Positions 24,999 through 33,435 are shown, counted from the stretch's first letter. The stretch is 51,232 nt of DNA from Nitrospira sp. (GCA_005116965.1 SWDG01000023.1:219999-271230); one strand, 5' to 3'. Translations and numbers: made by a program. Notes: generated from the sequence alone by a model not told the origin.

Positions 24999-26558
24999 AT
25001 GGCTCTGTCGACCAGCGTGCACGATCTCCGTACTCTCATTCGCTCCTCCCATCCTCTCGTCGTCATTGAAACGGTGGAGGAGGAGCGGGTCCTGGCACTC
25101 CTGCAATCGGTCACGGCGCAGGAGCGCATGCCACTTTTCGAGTGGTCCATCACGAGAGGGCTCACCCGCGCCGATGAGGGCGCAACCCTCAGTAAGATGA
25201 CCGCAACCCCCTTGGCGGTCCTCCAGCACCTTCATGGGTTGACTGTGGAAGCGGTGTTTTGGCTCAAGGATCTCGGACCGCACCTGCAAGATCCCGCTGT
25301 CTGCCGACAGCTTCGAGAGGTGTCAGCTCTCTACAGCCGATCACGAGCCACCTGCGTGCTGACCGGTCAGCCGATCTCACTCCCAATGGACCTGGACAAA
25401 ATCGCGGTGCGACTCGAGCTGAAACTGCCGGATCGAGACGAACTTCACTCCATGCTACGGGGCCTGCTCCAATCGCTGAGATCTCGAACGCCCGCTCGCC
25501 CACGCTCGACAACGCTTGTGCACAGTATGCTCACCTCGATCAGCGAGACCAAGGCAGCCGACAACGGCCCCACAACCCAGGCGTCCGATGCGATCCTCCG
25601 CGCCTTACAGGGGATGACGCTCCATCAAGCTCGTCAGGTCATGGCCCAATGCATCGTGGAACACGGCTCTCTCTCTCCCGGGGATGTTCAAACCATCCTG
25701 CAACGTAAGGTGCAGGCGATCAAGGACGGCGGCCTCTTGGAATACTATCCCGTGGAGGACAATCAGTTTGAGTTGGGAGGCTTCACCAATCTGAAGTCCT
25801 GGCTGGATCGCGCCCAAGTCGGGTTTACCGCCGAAGCCAAAGCGCTCAATCTCACCCCGCCTCGCGGCATTATGTTGGTGGGGGTGCCGGGTTGCGGTAA
25901 GTCGCTCGCCGCCAAGGCAATCGCACGGGAATGGAAACTTCCGCTTTTAAAACTCGATGCCGGCCGGTTATTCGACAAGTTCGTCGGCGAATCGGAAAAG
26001 AATTTCCGCAAGGCGATTGAGATGGCGGAATCCTTGTCCCCGATTGTCCTCTGGATCGATGAAATCGAGAAAGCGATGGTCGCAGGCGGAGGAAGCGGCG
26101 ACGCCGATGCAGGGTTGAGTCGCCGACTCTTCGGCGCCTTTCTCACGTGGCTGCAGGAAAAAAAGCAGGACGTATTCGTCGTCGCCACAGCCAACAATCT
26201 GTCGTCATTGCCGCCCGAACTCCTGCGCAAAGGGCGATTCGATGAGATCTTTTTCGTCGATCTGCCAGACCATATCGAACGGGAATCCATTTGGAAGATT
26301 CACCTGAGCCTCCGGAAGCAGGACAGCAAGACGTTCGACCTGAGCAAGATCGTCAGCGCAAGCGACGGCTTCAGCGGCTCGGAAATCGAACAGGCGGTGG
26401 TCACGGCCCTCTATCGAGCGCTGCATCAAAAAACTCCGCTCACGACCGACCTGCTCATCGAAGAATTGACCCAGACGGTTCCGCTTTCAGTCACCCGGCG
26501 TGAAGACATCGATGCGCTTCGGCAGACAGCCCAAGGCCGATTTGTGAACGTGCGGTAA
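24999..26558 (+). CDS. AAA+ ATPase, Ycf46-like
   Basis: 519 residues. The N-terminal half (to about 250) is a Ycf46-type regulatory region (LVVIETVEEERVLALLQSVT, CVLTGQPISLPMDLDKIAVR). The ATPase core has Walker A GVPGCGKSLAAKAIA near 295, the second-region phrase FDKFVGESEKNFRKAIEMAE, Walker B IVLWIDEIEKA near 350, sensor 1 VVATANNLSSLP and arginine fingers in LLRKGRFDEIFFVDLP. FtsH/Cdc48-like core without protease or membrane parts. Ycf46 proteins are linked to photosynthesis control in cyanobacteria; the role elsewhere is unknown. It ends 6 bases before the NlpC-like lipoprotein gene, so the two should be co-translated. Confidence 0.9.
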   Translation: MALSTSVHDLRTLIRSSHPLVVIETVEEERVLALLQSVTAQERMPLFEWSITRGLTRADEGATLSKMTATPLAVLQHLHGLTVEAVFWLKDLGPHLQDPAVCRQLREVSALYSRSRATCVLTGQPISLPMDLDKIAVRLELKLPDRDELHSMLRGLLQSLRSRTPARPRSTTLVHSMLTSISETKAADNGPTTQASDAILRALQGMTLHQARQVMAQCIVEHGSLSPGDVQTILQRKVQAIKDGGLLEYYPVEDNQFELGGFTNLKSWLDRAQVGFTAEAKALNLTPPRGIMLVGVPGCGKSLAAKAIAREWKLPLLKLDAGRLFDKFVGESEKNFRKAIEMAESLSPIVLWIDEIEKAMVAGGGSGDADAGLSRRLFGAFLTWLQEKKQDVFVVATANNLSSLPPELLRKGRFDEIFFVDLPDHIERESIWKIHLSLRKQDSKTFDLSKIVSASDGFSGSEIEQAVVTALYRALHQKTPLTTDLLIEELTQTVPLSVTRREDIDALRQTAQGRFVNVR

Positions 26559-26564
26559 CCACCG

Positions 26565-27392
26565 ATGCCATTCGTCCTAATCATAGCTGTTCTTGCGATC
26601 ACGACTCTCGTGGGCTGCACCCAGCCGCCTCAGACACTGAAGCGAGCAATCATTGCGCCCTCACTCTCAGCAAACAAGATGGAACCTCGTGATGTCCCGG
26701 CATTGCCACAGCCTGATCCCAGATCAGGCCCAGGGAGTCGCCCAACATCCTTCATGACATCGCGCCCCAGCCGATTAGCCATCGTCGAGTCTGCGGCACG
26801 GCTCGTCGGAGCGCGGGCAATTGCAAGCCAGGGCAAGCGGATCGCCTACGACTGTGCGGGGGTGACACGTGCCATCTTCCTGGAGCACGGGATCGATCTG
26901 TATCGTGGAGCCTTCAATGATCCAAAAGGGAACGGCGTTCGACTCATTCACAACCATGTGCGTCAACACGGCACTCTTCATCGAGGATCGAATGTCAGCC
27001 CAGGCGATCTCGTGTTTTTCGATAATACATGGGATTTCAACGGGGATGGGAAGTTGAACGACCCTCTGACTCATGTGGGAGTCGTCGAACGGCTGGAAGA
27101 AGATGGCACTGTGATCTTCATCAGCCGCGTCGCCAACGCCATCGAGCGCTACCGTATGAACCTAGACCAGCCGCATGTCCATAAAACCGCCCAAGGCCTG
27201 GTACTCAACGACTATATCCGGCGCAAACACCCAACCGATCCGGAGAACGCAGCCCGTCTGACCGGTGAACTATTTTCGTTCTACGGGAACCTTCTCAGCC
27301 CGCAGAAACATATGTCTTCGGAAGGAACGGGTGTTCAGAATCAGAACCAGCGGCAGGCTGCTATCTCCCTGTCCTCAGAATTACCCGAATAA
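26565..27392 (+). CDS. NlpC/P60-like peptidase lipoprotein
   Basis: 275 residues. Signal peptide with lipobox TTLVGC near residue 18. A Pro-rich linker precedes an NlpC/P60 (C40)-like domain: Cys in IAYDCAGVTRAIFLEHGIDL, a flat loop GDLVFFDNTWDFNGDGKLND, then the His in DPLTHVGVVERLEEDGTVIF. NGDGKLND looks like an EF-hand-type calcium loop inserted before the catalytic His. Family members cleave peptidoglycan stem peptides. The third catalytic residue is not certain. Coupled tightly to the AAA+ gene upstream. Confidence 0.8.
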   Translation: MPFVLIIAVLAITTLVGCTQPPQTLKRAIIAPSLSANKMEPRDVPALPQPDPRSGPGSRPTSFMTSRPSRLAIVESAARLVGARAIASQGKRIAYDCAGVTRAIFLEHGIDLYRGAFNDPKGNGVRLIHNHVRQHGTLHRGSNVSPGDLVFFDNTWDFNGDGKLNDPLTHVGVVERLEEDGTVIFISRVANAIERYRMNLDQPHVHKTAQGLVLNDYIRRKHPTDPENAARLTGELFSFYGNLLSPQKHMSSEGTGVQNQNQRQAAISLSSELPE

Positions 27393-27599
27393 TGACGCTG
27401 ACTTCTGGCACGCCACAGAGCCTACTCAGCTCGAATGATAGCGATGAATATCTGATCCCAACAAACCCATCGCCAGGCCCCCTGTTACGACTACAGAACA
27501 GACCGTTGATCTCCGATAAGAGCATATAACGTGATTGACTCTTCACACATGAAGGCCCCTGAGTCCCTATTTTCTCATTGACCTGTTAGGATTATTCAT

Positions 27600-28031
27600 A
27601 TGGCTCTCTCATCGAAACAGACACAGATTCGAGAAACCAACCCGCTCAGGAGAACCTTGGCGGATGTTCGGTACGGACTCTTAGGGTTGCATAAGGCCCT
27701 GATCGTCGCCGAACAGCTGACTTATGAGCGCATTTACGGTCGAGTGGACAGCACCGGCCAACTCTTACAGTTAGTGATGAACGACCCGTGGTTTACCTGG
27801 CTGCATCCGCTTTCCAACATGGTGGTCCGTATCGATGAATTGCTCGATGGGAGAGACCAACTGAAGGTCGACGATGTGGCGGTCCTGTTAACCGAGGTGC
27901 GGGCGCTCATTCGCCCCTCGGAACTCGGTGATGGATATGAGCGGAGTTATTATGAGGCGCTGCAGCGCGCCCCCGACGTCGTTCTGGCACACTGCGAAAT
28001 GAAGAAGTTACTGACACTGCCCGCTCTGTAG
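27600..28031 (+). CDS. Unknown soluble protein
   Basis: 143 residues; ATG with TTAGGA 8 bases upstream. No signal peptide or membrane helix. Mostly helical, with LADVRYGLLGLHKALIVAEQ, DPWFTWLHPLSNMVVRIDEL and VDDVAVLLTEVRALIRPSEL. No family recognised. A second small frame follows closely (28060-28362) and may be part of the same operon. Confidence 0.75.
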   Translation: MALSSKQTQIRETNPLRRTLADVRYGLLGLHKALIVAEQLTYERIYGRVDSTGQLLQLVMNDPWFTWLHPLSNMVVRIDELLDGRDQLKVDDVAVLLTEVRALIRPSELGDGYERSYYEALQRAPDVVLAHCEMKKLLTLPAL

Positions 28032-28039
28032 AACGCATT

Positions 28040-28362
28040 ATGTACTACCACGCCTGCTTGTGGTGCAGACCAACCGGCGAGTCCATGGGTTTCAAGAGAG
28101 TCGTGGCCATTGGTTCAGCGATGCGTTGGGGCCGAATGAAACCGTCAAACAACTGCAGGGTCGCGGCCATGTGATCGTTGTGATTACCTCTGAGCGAGCC
28201 CTGGCGTTTTCCGCGTTCACCGGAGATTTCTTTGCCGTGCGCTGGTCGGCACACGAACAGATGCAATCAATCGACCAGACCAACGACGTGACCGTGATTC
28301 GCACCACGACGCGCCAACTGGCTTTTCGCTCGCAAACAGGCGGGTGGACAGAATTAAGATAG
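28040..28362 (+). CDS. Unknown protein, probably frameshifted near its start
   Basis: The clear protein-like frame runs 28060-28362 (100 residues, RRVHGFQESRGHWFSDALGP, VIVVITSERALAFSAFTGDF) but begins at a GTG with no ribosome site. An ATG at 28040 in another frame reads MYYHACL. If one base is added near 28052, the ATG frame becomes MYYHALLVVQTNRRVHGF, a natural start. A single-base loss or a sequence error is therefore likely. The family is unknown; the sequence looks like a cytosolic beta-rich domain. The coordinates given span the ATG to the stop. Confidence 0.55.
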
Positions 28363-28375
28363 GACCGATTCAGTT

Positions 28376-28795
28376 TCACCGATCAGGGTACGCACCTCGC
28401 CGCCACAGATATCCGGCAAAGACCGTCGCACCCAATACAGAGAATAGGAGCAGAACTAGACAGCCGACCGCCAACACGCCTGCCCAGGGAGCCGTATACG
28501 CATGATAGATGACCGACACCGGCTGGTCAGTCATCGGGCTGAAATGCGAAAGCCACCCAAGCCCCAAACCAAGCACTCCGATCATCACCCAGAACCGGGG
28601 GCCGACCAGGCCTGACCTATAGAGCCGCACACCAAGTCCCATCCCACCCAGGATAATGGTTGCCACGCCGATGAACCCCACCGACTGCTCGTCAATCGGC
28701 CAGTGAAAATCTCCTCGGAAGATGTGGTCGACCAGATGCAGCACGTTCAGAATGGCGATAAGACCGAGGAGCTGAAGAAGACGAGAGTTTGGCAT
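28376..28795 (-). CDS. Four-helix membrane protein of unknown function
   Basis: 139 residues with about four membrane helices: LLGLIAILNVLHLVDHIFRG (with a His-rich edge), VGFIGVATIILGGMGLGVRL, FWVMIGVLGLGLGWLSHF and a last one in AVGCLVLLLFSVLGATVFAG. Charged ends and two possible metal-type His (LHLVDHIF, WLSHF) but no recognised family. It is 15 bases after the DUF5069 gene on the same strand and convergent with the previous gene. Confidence 0.75.
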   Translation of the reverse strand: MPNSRLLQLLGLIAILNVLHLVDHIFRGDFHWPIDEQSVGFIGVATIILGGMGLGVRLYRSGLVGPRFWVMIGVLGLGLGWLSHFSPMTDQPVSVIYHAYTAPWAGVLAVGCLVLLLFSVLGATVFAGYLWRRGAYPDR

Positions 28796-28810
28796 GAACA
28801 GATCATAATA

Positions 28811-29248
28811 TCAGAGACGATCTTCATCTAGTTCGATCACATCAACCCATGTCGCTACCGAAGGAAGGGCACCAACCGCCACGCCGCGCTTCGTCGCGAC
28901 GTCTTGAAGTCGGCCTTGGAACCGCTGACGAGCCGCCTCATCTTTTGGGCCGGACGCAAGCAGCCCTTGCGACCATTGCGTAATCTCCTGATCGGTCGGC
29001 TTCCGACCATTCGCCTTTACCCAGGCGAGCAACTCCTCATCCGTCCCACCGGCTAAGACCCGTTGCTCAAACGCCTTTGCATCGATCCCAAGGAAATCGA
29101 CCAGATATTGATCAAACCCAACCGTGATGTAGTTGTAATCTTGAATCTGCCCTTGGCTCCGCAGCCTGATCTTGTCGATAAATCGCCCGAGATGGGCAAT
29201 GCCGCCCAGAAGAACTTTAGGACTGCGGGGAAAAATTTGCCGGTCCAT
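28811..29248 (-). CDS. DUF5069 family protein
   Basis: 145 residues; ATG with AGGAG 9 bases upstream. Family signature near the start (PRSPKVLLGGIAHLGRFIDK) and FDQYLVDFLGIDAKAFEQRV in the middle. Soluble, helical, common in Nitrospira, Verrucomicrobia and Gammaproteobacteria. No biochemical role is known to me. It heads a two-gene unit with the membrane protein downstream. Confidence 0.85.
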   Translation of the reverse strand: MDRQIFPRSPKVLLGGIAHLGRFIDKIRLRSQGQIQDYNYITVGFDQYLVDFLGIDAKAFEQRVLAGGTDEELLAWVKANGRKPTDQEITQWSQGLLASGPKDEAARQRFQGRLQDVATKRGVAVGALPSVATWVDVIELDEDRL

Positions 29249-29397
29249 CGCTCGTTTCTCCTAGTTGAAGATACAACACACAATACAAGCATGAAACCAG
29301 TCGCGTCTAGTAGGAATCAAAGGAAGAGAAATTGTGTGGTCAATGCGTTTAAGTTTCTCCCGGCACTACCGATAGAGGCACTAGCAGTGAGGTGAAC

Positions 29398-29763
29398 ATG
29401 CAGCTCCGATGTAGTCCACGAAAATATGTCCGGTACCCTGCCAGCGTCCAGACCGACAACGGAGCGGGTGAGGGAACTCTCTTTGATATCTCCCCAACGG
29501 GATGCCGCATGCAAAGCAACGCGACCCTGACTCCAGGAAGCTACCTCGCCCTGCACATCAAGGCTCCTGAAACAGACGCTCCGCTTGCCGTCGAACTCTC
29601 CATCGTGCGCTGGCACAAAGACAACCAATTCGGTATCGAGTTTCTTCGGTACGCACAGGGAGTCCGTGAGTACTTCACTGATCTGGTCGAAGGGGGAGAA
29701 GTCTCCGTCGTTTCCAACCAAGTCGATGAAACAGAACTGACCCTCAGCCCGGTCGCCGTCTAA
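29398..29763 (+). CDS. PilZ-domain protein
   Basis: 121 residues from the ATG at 29398, which has GAGG 5 bases upstream; a GTG at 29392 would add two residues. It is a single-domain PilZ: RKYVRYPASVQT at the N-terminus carries the arginine cluster and DISPTGCRM the DxSxxG-type signature, followed by beta strands (YLALHIKAPE, SIVRWHKDNQFGIEFLRY). PilZ proteins bind cyclic di-GMP and relay it to partner proteins. Both binding motifs are slightly atypical (one residue longer spacing), so binding is probable, not certain. Confidence 0.85.
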   Translation: MQLRCSPRKYVRYPASVQTDNGAGEGTLFDISPTGCRMQSNATLTPGSYLALHIKAPETDAPLAVELSIVRWHKDNQFGIEFLRYAQGVREYFTDLVEGGEVSVVSNQVDETELTLSPVAV

Positions 29764-29797
29764 ACGTGGTCTTTCTGGATCTATCCCCTTTAGTCCC

Positions 29798-30286
29798 CTA
29801 CACAGTCTTATTGAGCTTCAAGTCATAGCCACCCTTCACAATTGCTCCGAGCGACCCATCTGCCTTTTGCTCCGTGTACTCGATCTCAATCTTCCCGAAG
29901 CTCAACGACGCCTGATCCGTTGGAATGAGGTCCGATCCGACAGCCCCACCCTGCTGATAGGAAGACACGAGACAGTCGCTGAACGTGATTTTGTAGTACT
30001 CCTGCTGCCCCTCGCCTGCCTTTCTCGCCACGAGTGTCGCATTCTTCAACCGTTCACCAGTGGCACAGGCCTGGAAGAGTTTCGGTGAGGCCTTGCTGAG
30101 CTTCGTCGTAAAATGAAAATCTTGCGCCGAGAACTTACCCCCGCCCCCACCGCCGGCGAAATGCTCACCACCCGTTTGTGTGCCCCCAAACGACCATGAA
30201 TCCAGCTGAATGTCTCCCTTGTGCTTCAAATCATTGCTCTCGCCCTCAATCCCAGCGATCTTCAGGAAATAATCAACAGCCGCCAT
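29798..30286 (-). CDS. hcp: Hcp1-family type VI secretion tube protein
   Basis: 162 residues, the Hcp length. MAAVDYFLKIAGIEGESNDL, then IQLDSWSFGGTQTGG, and DFHFTTKLSKASPKLFQACA are the Hcp1 signature, ending with IEIEYTEQKADGSLGAIVKG. The ATG has GGAGGG upstream. Hcp rings stack into the T6SS tube and also carry cargo, but no other T6SS gene lies here, so this copy is an orphan. The nearest gene on the same strand is the FG-GAP gene, 97 bases upstream across a terminator. Confidence 0.9.
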   Translation of the reverse strand: MAAVDYFLKIAGIEGESNDLKHKGDIQLDSWSFGGTQTGGEHFAGGGGGGKFSAQDFHFTTKLSKASPKLFQACATGERLKNATLVARKAGEGQQEYYKITFSDCLVSSYQQGGAVGSDLIPTDQASLSFGKIEIEYTEQKADGSLGAIVKGGYDLKLNKTV

Positions 30287-30382
30287 GATAGCCCTCCTCT
30301 GGACGTTTGAATGTGGTAGGCGTGAGACAGGCTACGTTCCTGGAGGGAACGCTGTCAATGAGGTGAGGCACTGCACAGGATC

Positions 30383-31477
30383 TCAAATGAGGAGAAAAGA
30401 CCGAGGGCCGTCGCAAAAGCGACGGCCCTCCAAAGTCACGCAACCAGTTATACCCCCATTGGTCCGCTCAAAGACATAGACGGCGCCACTGCTTGAAGCA
30501 CCATCATTCGACTGGTCGCCATTGATGCCCGTGGCGCTGCTATCCTCACCCGCTGCTCCTACCACTAAAGTGTTGCCGCTAAGGGCTACCGCTCCCCCAA
30601 AAAGATCGCCTTCTCCTGTATTCGACGCTTTGAGATACGCCTCCTGCATCCATCCCCCGTCGGTCCTCCTAAAGACATAGACGGCGCCACTGTCAGGTGC
30701 ATCATCGTTCAACTGGTCGCCATTGATACCCGTGGCGCTACTATCCTCAAAAAAAGCTCCCACCACCAAGGTGTCGCCGCTGAGCGCCATCGCATCTCCA
30801 AACTGATCGCCTCCTCCTGTATTCGACGCTTTGATATAGGCCTTCTGGCTCCACATTCCATCGGTCCGCTCAAAGACATAGACGGCGCCACTGCCCTCAG
30901 CACTGTTATTGGACTGGTCACCATTGATGCCCGTGGCGTTGCTGCTCTCAAGATAAGCCGCCACGGTTAAGGTGTCGCCACTGAGCGCCACCGCGGATCC
31001 AAACCGATCACCTTTTTCTGCATTCGACGCTTTGAGATAGGCCTTCTGGCTCCACATTCCATCGGTCCGCTCATAGACATAGACGGCGCCACTGTCATCA
31101 GCGCTGAGATCGGACGGGTGACTACTATCAATGCCTGTAGCCTCTCCAGAAGCCCCCACCACTAAGGTGTCGCCGCTGAGCGCGACCGCGCACCCAAAAG
31201 AATCGTCTCTTTCCGCATTCGACGCTTTAAGGTACGCCTCCTGGCTCCACCCCCCGTCGGTCTTCCTAAAGACATAAACAGCGCCACTGTCAACAAGACT
31301 GTCGCCATCGGCACCTTGAAGAGGTACCCCGACCACCAAGGTATCGCCGCTGAGCGCCACCGCGCGCCCAAAGTCATCGAAGAATCCCGTGTTCGACGCT
31401 TTCACGTAGGCTTCCAGCTCCGCCGCTGCGAACGAAGGAAGTCTGATCATTGAGGGTGTTGTCAATACATGCGTCAT
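30383..31477 (-). CDS. FG-GAP repeat protein, frame doubtful at 3' end
   Basis: About 364 residues from the ATG at 31477, which has GGAGGT 6 bases upstream (an ATG at 31483 is too close to it). Five FG-GAP/beta-propeller units of about 67 residues share AVALSGDTLVVGA followed by SGAVYVFERTDG. No signal peptide is seen, so the protein is unusual among FG-GAP proteins, which are mostly secreted. The last unit is cut after RTNGG, and the remaining residues (CVTLEGRRFCDGPRSFLLI) are coded by a strong terminator hairpin. See the finding on the G5 tract at 30453-30457; the true stop may be at 30448. Confidence 0.75.
   Translation of the reverse strand: MTHVLTTPSMIRLPSFAAAELEAYVKASNTGFFDDFGRAVALSGDTLVVGVPLQGADGDSLVDSGAVYVFRKTDGGWSQEAYLKASNAERDDSFGCAVALSGDTLVVGASGEATGIDSSHPSDLSADDSGAVYVYERTDGMWSQKAYLKASNAEKGDRFGSAVALSGDTLTVAAYLESSNATGINGDQSNNSAEGSGAVYVFERTDGMWSQKAYIKASNTGGGDQFGDAMALSGDTLVVGAFFEDSSATGINGDQLNDDAPDSGAVYVFRRTDGGWMQEAYLKASNTGEGDLFGGAVALSGNTLVVGAAGEDSSATGINGDQSNDGASSSGAVYVFERTNGGITGCVTLEGRRFCDGPRSFLLI
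30403..30430 (-). terminator. Strong rho-independent-type hairpin
   Basis: A perfect 12-base stem, GAGGGCCGTCGC against GCGACGGCCCTC, with a 4-base loop. On the minus strand it is followed by GGTCTTTTCT, a modest T-rich tail. It falls inside the current 3' end of the FG-GAP frame and 117 bases upstream of the hcp start, so it most likely ends the FG-GAP transcript. Confidence 0.8.
30472..31430 (-). repeat. Tandem 201-base repeats inside the FG-GAP gene
   Basis: The phrase AGACATAGACGGCGCCACTG recurs near 30472, 30673, 30874, 31075 and, slightly changed, 31270. The unit is therefore about 201 bases (67 codons), the last one about 195. Near-identity between units suggests recent duplication or gene conversion. 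Confidence 0.85.
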
Positions 31478-31483
31478 CTCCAT

Positions 31484-31919
31484 ACCTCCTGGTTAAAATA
31501 TCCCGCAGACAACGTATGTGCCCACGAGTCTGGGGTGACGGTCAGATCGCACCCCGCAATGTCACCAGCGCAAGTGCACAGATAGTGCCAGTCCCAATGC
31601 GCGCGGACAACCGTACGACAAGATCGGTTTTGCTGTGTATTTTTCAGAGACGACCGGTCACGCTCCTCAAAGGAGACGGCCAGTGATTCCCGTGGGTGGA
31701 TCACATCAGATTCAGTAGGTATCCGTTCAGATACAACTTGGACAGGAACTGAGGTAGCCTAATTTTCTATGAGGAAGAGTTATCAATGAAGTGACTTTCA
31801 CATGGCTGCTCAAAACTGCTCTTCCGCAAGGTTGCAAAAAGCCTGACCCGTGGAACGGTGGAATGAGCACGGTGGGGTTGTCCACCGTGACAGGACCGAA
31901 GTCTGAACAATCTAGCTGT
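31484..31919. other. Intergenic region, one hairpin only
   Basis: 436 bases between the 3' end of gltD and the start of the FG-GAP gene, both minus strand. It should contain the FG-GAP promoter. A hairpin at 31868-31889 lies close to the gltD stop. I see no gene. Confidence 0.5.
31868..31889 (-). terminator. Candidate hairpin after gltD
   Basis: CACGGTGG and CCACCGTG pair perfectly (8 bases) around a 6-base loop, 31 bases past the gltD stop. On the minus strand it is followed by CTCATTCCACC, with no real T run, so it may be a processing or weak termination hairpin. Confidence 0.4.
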
Positions 31920-33356
31920 TTACTTTGAAGACTGCCGTGCCGACTTCCCGGCTTGCAGATACTTATTGATCCCCGTCGCCATGTTGCGCCCTTCGGCGAT
32001 CGCCCAGACGATGAGGGAGGCGCCGCGTTTGGTGTCGCCGCCGGCGAAGACACCGTCGAGGTTGCTCATGAAGTTGTTGTCCACCGAGACTGCGCCGCGG
32101 GCGTCATACTTTACGCCCAGGTTGTCGAGCAGGCCGCTCTTGACGGGACCGGTGAATCCCATGGCCAGCAACACCAGATCAGCGTTTATCTCAAACTCGG
32201 TCCCAGGCATCGGCTCAAACTTGCCGTTTTCAAACTTAACCCGATTGGCATGGAGTTTTGTGACGTGGCCATCGTGGCCGGTAAATTTCGTGGTGGACAC
32301 GCTCCATTGCCGGTCACAGCCTTCTTCATGGGCGTGGGACGTACGCAGTTGCATCGGCCAGAGCGGCCACGGTGTGGATGCAGCCCGCTGCGGTGGCGGT
32401 TCCGGCAGCAACTCAAATTGATGGGCTTCGACGCAGCCTTGGCGGTGCGCGGTGCCGAGACAGTCGGACCCCGTATCGCCGCCGCCGATGATGATCACCC
32501 GCTTGCCCTTTGCCGTGAGCGGTTCATTACTAAACTGAATGCCTGCAGTGCGTTTGTTCTGCTGTGTGAGGTATTCCATCGCGAGATGCACACCCTTCAG
32601 TTCACGTCCTGGGATCGGCAACTCGCGGGCCTGCTCGGCACCCATCGTGAGACCCACCGCATCGAACTGTTGGCGCAACTGTTCGCCGGTGATATCCTTG
32701 CCGACGGCGACGCTGGTTTGAAACTTCACCCCTTCGGCCTTCATCTGTTCCAACCGTCTGTCGATAACCCACTTCTCCATTTTGAAGTCGGGAATGCCGT
32801 AGCGAAGCAGGCCCCCGATCCGATCGGACTTTTCGAAGACCGTCACCTCATGGCCGGCCCGAGCCAGTTGCTGCGCAGCAGCCAACCCCGCCGGACCGGA
32901 ACCGACAATCGCTACGGTCTTGCCGGTTTGCACAACCGGGAGGATCGGTGTCACGAAGCCTTCGTTGAAGCCACGGTCGACGATGTTCCATTCGAGGATG
33001 CGGATGGACACCGGATCTTCGTTGATACCCAGCACACAGGCCCCTTCGCAGGGCGCCGGGCAGAGCCGTCCCGTAAACTCGGGAAAGTTGTTCGTCGTGT
33101 GCAGCGCTTTCAGTGCATCGTTCCAACGTCCGCGATAGACAAGATCGTTCCATTCGGGAATCAAATTCACGACAGGACAACCGGTGTTCCCTTGGCAAAA
33201 CGGCACACCGCAGTCCATGCAGCGCGCACCCTGGGTCTTCAGCTTGTCCTCGGAGATCGGTTCGTACATCTCCTTCCAATCGAGCACACGCAGTTCGATC
33301 GGTTTGCGCTTCGGGCCCTCACGGGCGTACTTTATAAAACCTTTTGGATCACCCAT
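31920..33356 (-). CDS. gltD: Glutamate synthase small subunit
   Basis: 478 residues. N-terminal Fe-S part with CMDCGVPFCQGNTGCPV and CPAPCEGACVLGI, holding the Cys of the two 4Fe-4S clusters. FAD-binding GSGPAGLAAAQQLARAGHEV near 150 and NADPH-binding IIGGGDTGSDCLGTAHRQG near 290; C-terminal FAD block GVFAGGDTKRGASLIVWAIA. It feeds electrons from NADPH to GltB for glutamate formation from glutamine and 2-oxoglutarate. It lies 79 bases downstream of gltB on the same strand. Start ATG has only a weak ribosome site. Confidence 0.96.
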   Translation of the reverse strand: MGDPKGFIKYAREGPKRKPIELRVLDWKEMYEPISEDKLKTQGARCMDCGVPFCQGNTGCPVVNLIPEWNDLVYRGRWNDALKALHTTNNFPEFTGRLCPAPCEGACVLGINEDPVSIRILEWNIVDRGFNEGFVTPILPVVQTGKTVAIVGSGPAGLAAAQQLARAGHEVTVFEKSDRIGGLLRYGIPDFKMEKWVIDRRLEQMKAEGVKFQTSVAVGKDITGEQLRQQFDAVGLTMGAEQARELPIPGRELKGVHLAMEYLTQQNKRTAGIQFSNEPLTAKGKRVIIIGGGDTGSDCLGTAHRQGCVEAHQFELLPEPPPQRAASTPWPLWPMQLRTSHAHEEGCDRQWSVSTTKFTGHDGHVTKLHANRVKFENGKFEPMPGTEFEINADLVLLAMGFTGPVKSGLLDNLGVKYDARGAVSVDNNFMSNLDGVFAGGDTKRGASLIVWAIAEGRNMATGINKYLQAGKSARQSSK

Positions 33357-33435
33357 TTCTTACTCGTTGTTTGTCCTTCGTATCTCGTCGCTCGCACGCG
33401 CTTCACACTTCACAAGCGACGTTTCACGACCTGGC

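Noticed and set aside
29798-30286. A type VI secretion locus
   Set aside because: Only Hcp is present. No VipA/B, ClpV, VgrG, baseplate or membrane-complex genes are found in the window.
30472-31430. Regularly spaced repeats as a CRISPR array
   Set aside because: The spacing is about 201 bases, the whole unit is conserved and in frame, and it codes FG-GAP repeats; there are no short repeat-spacer units or cas genes.
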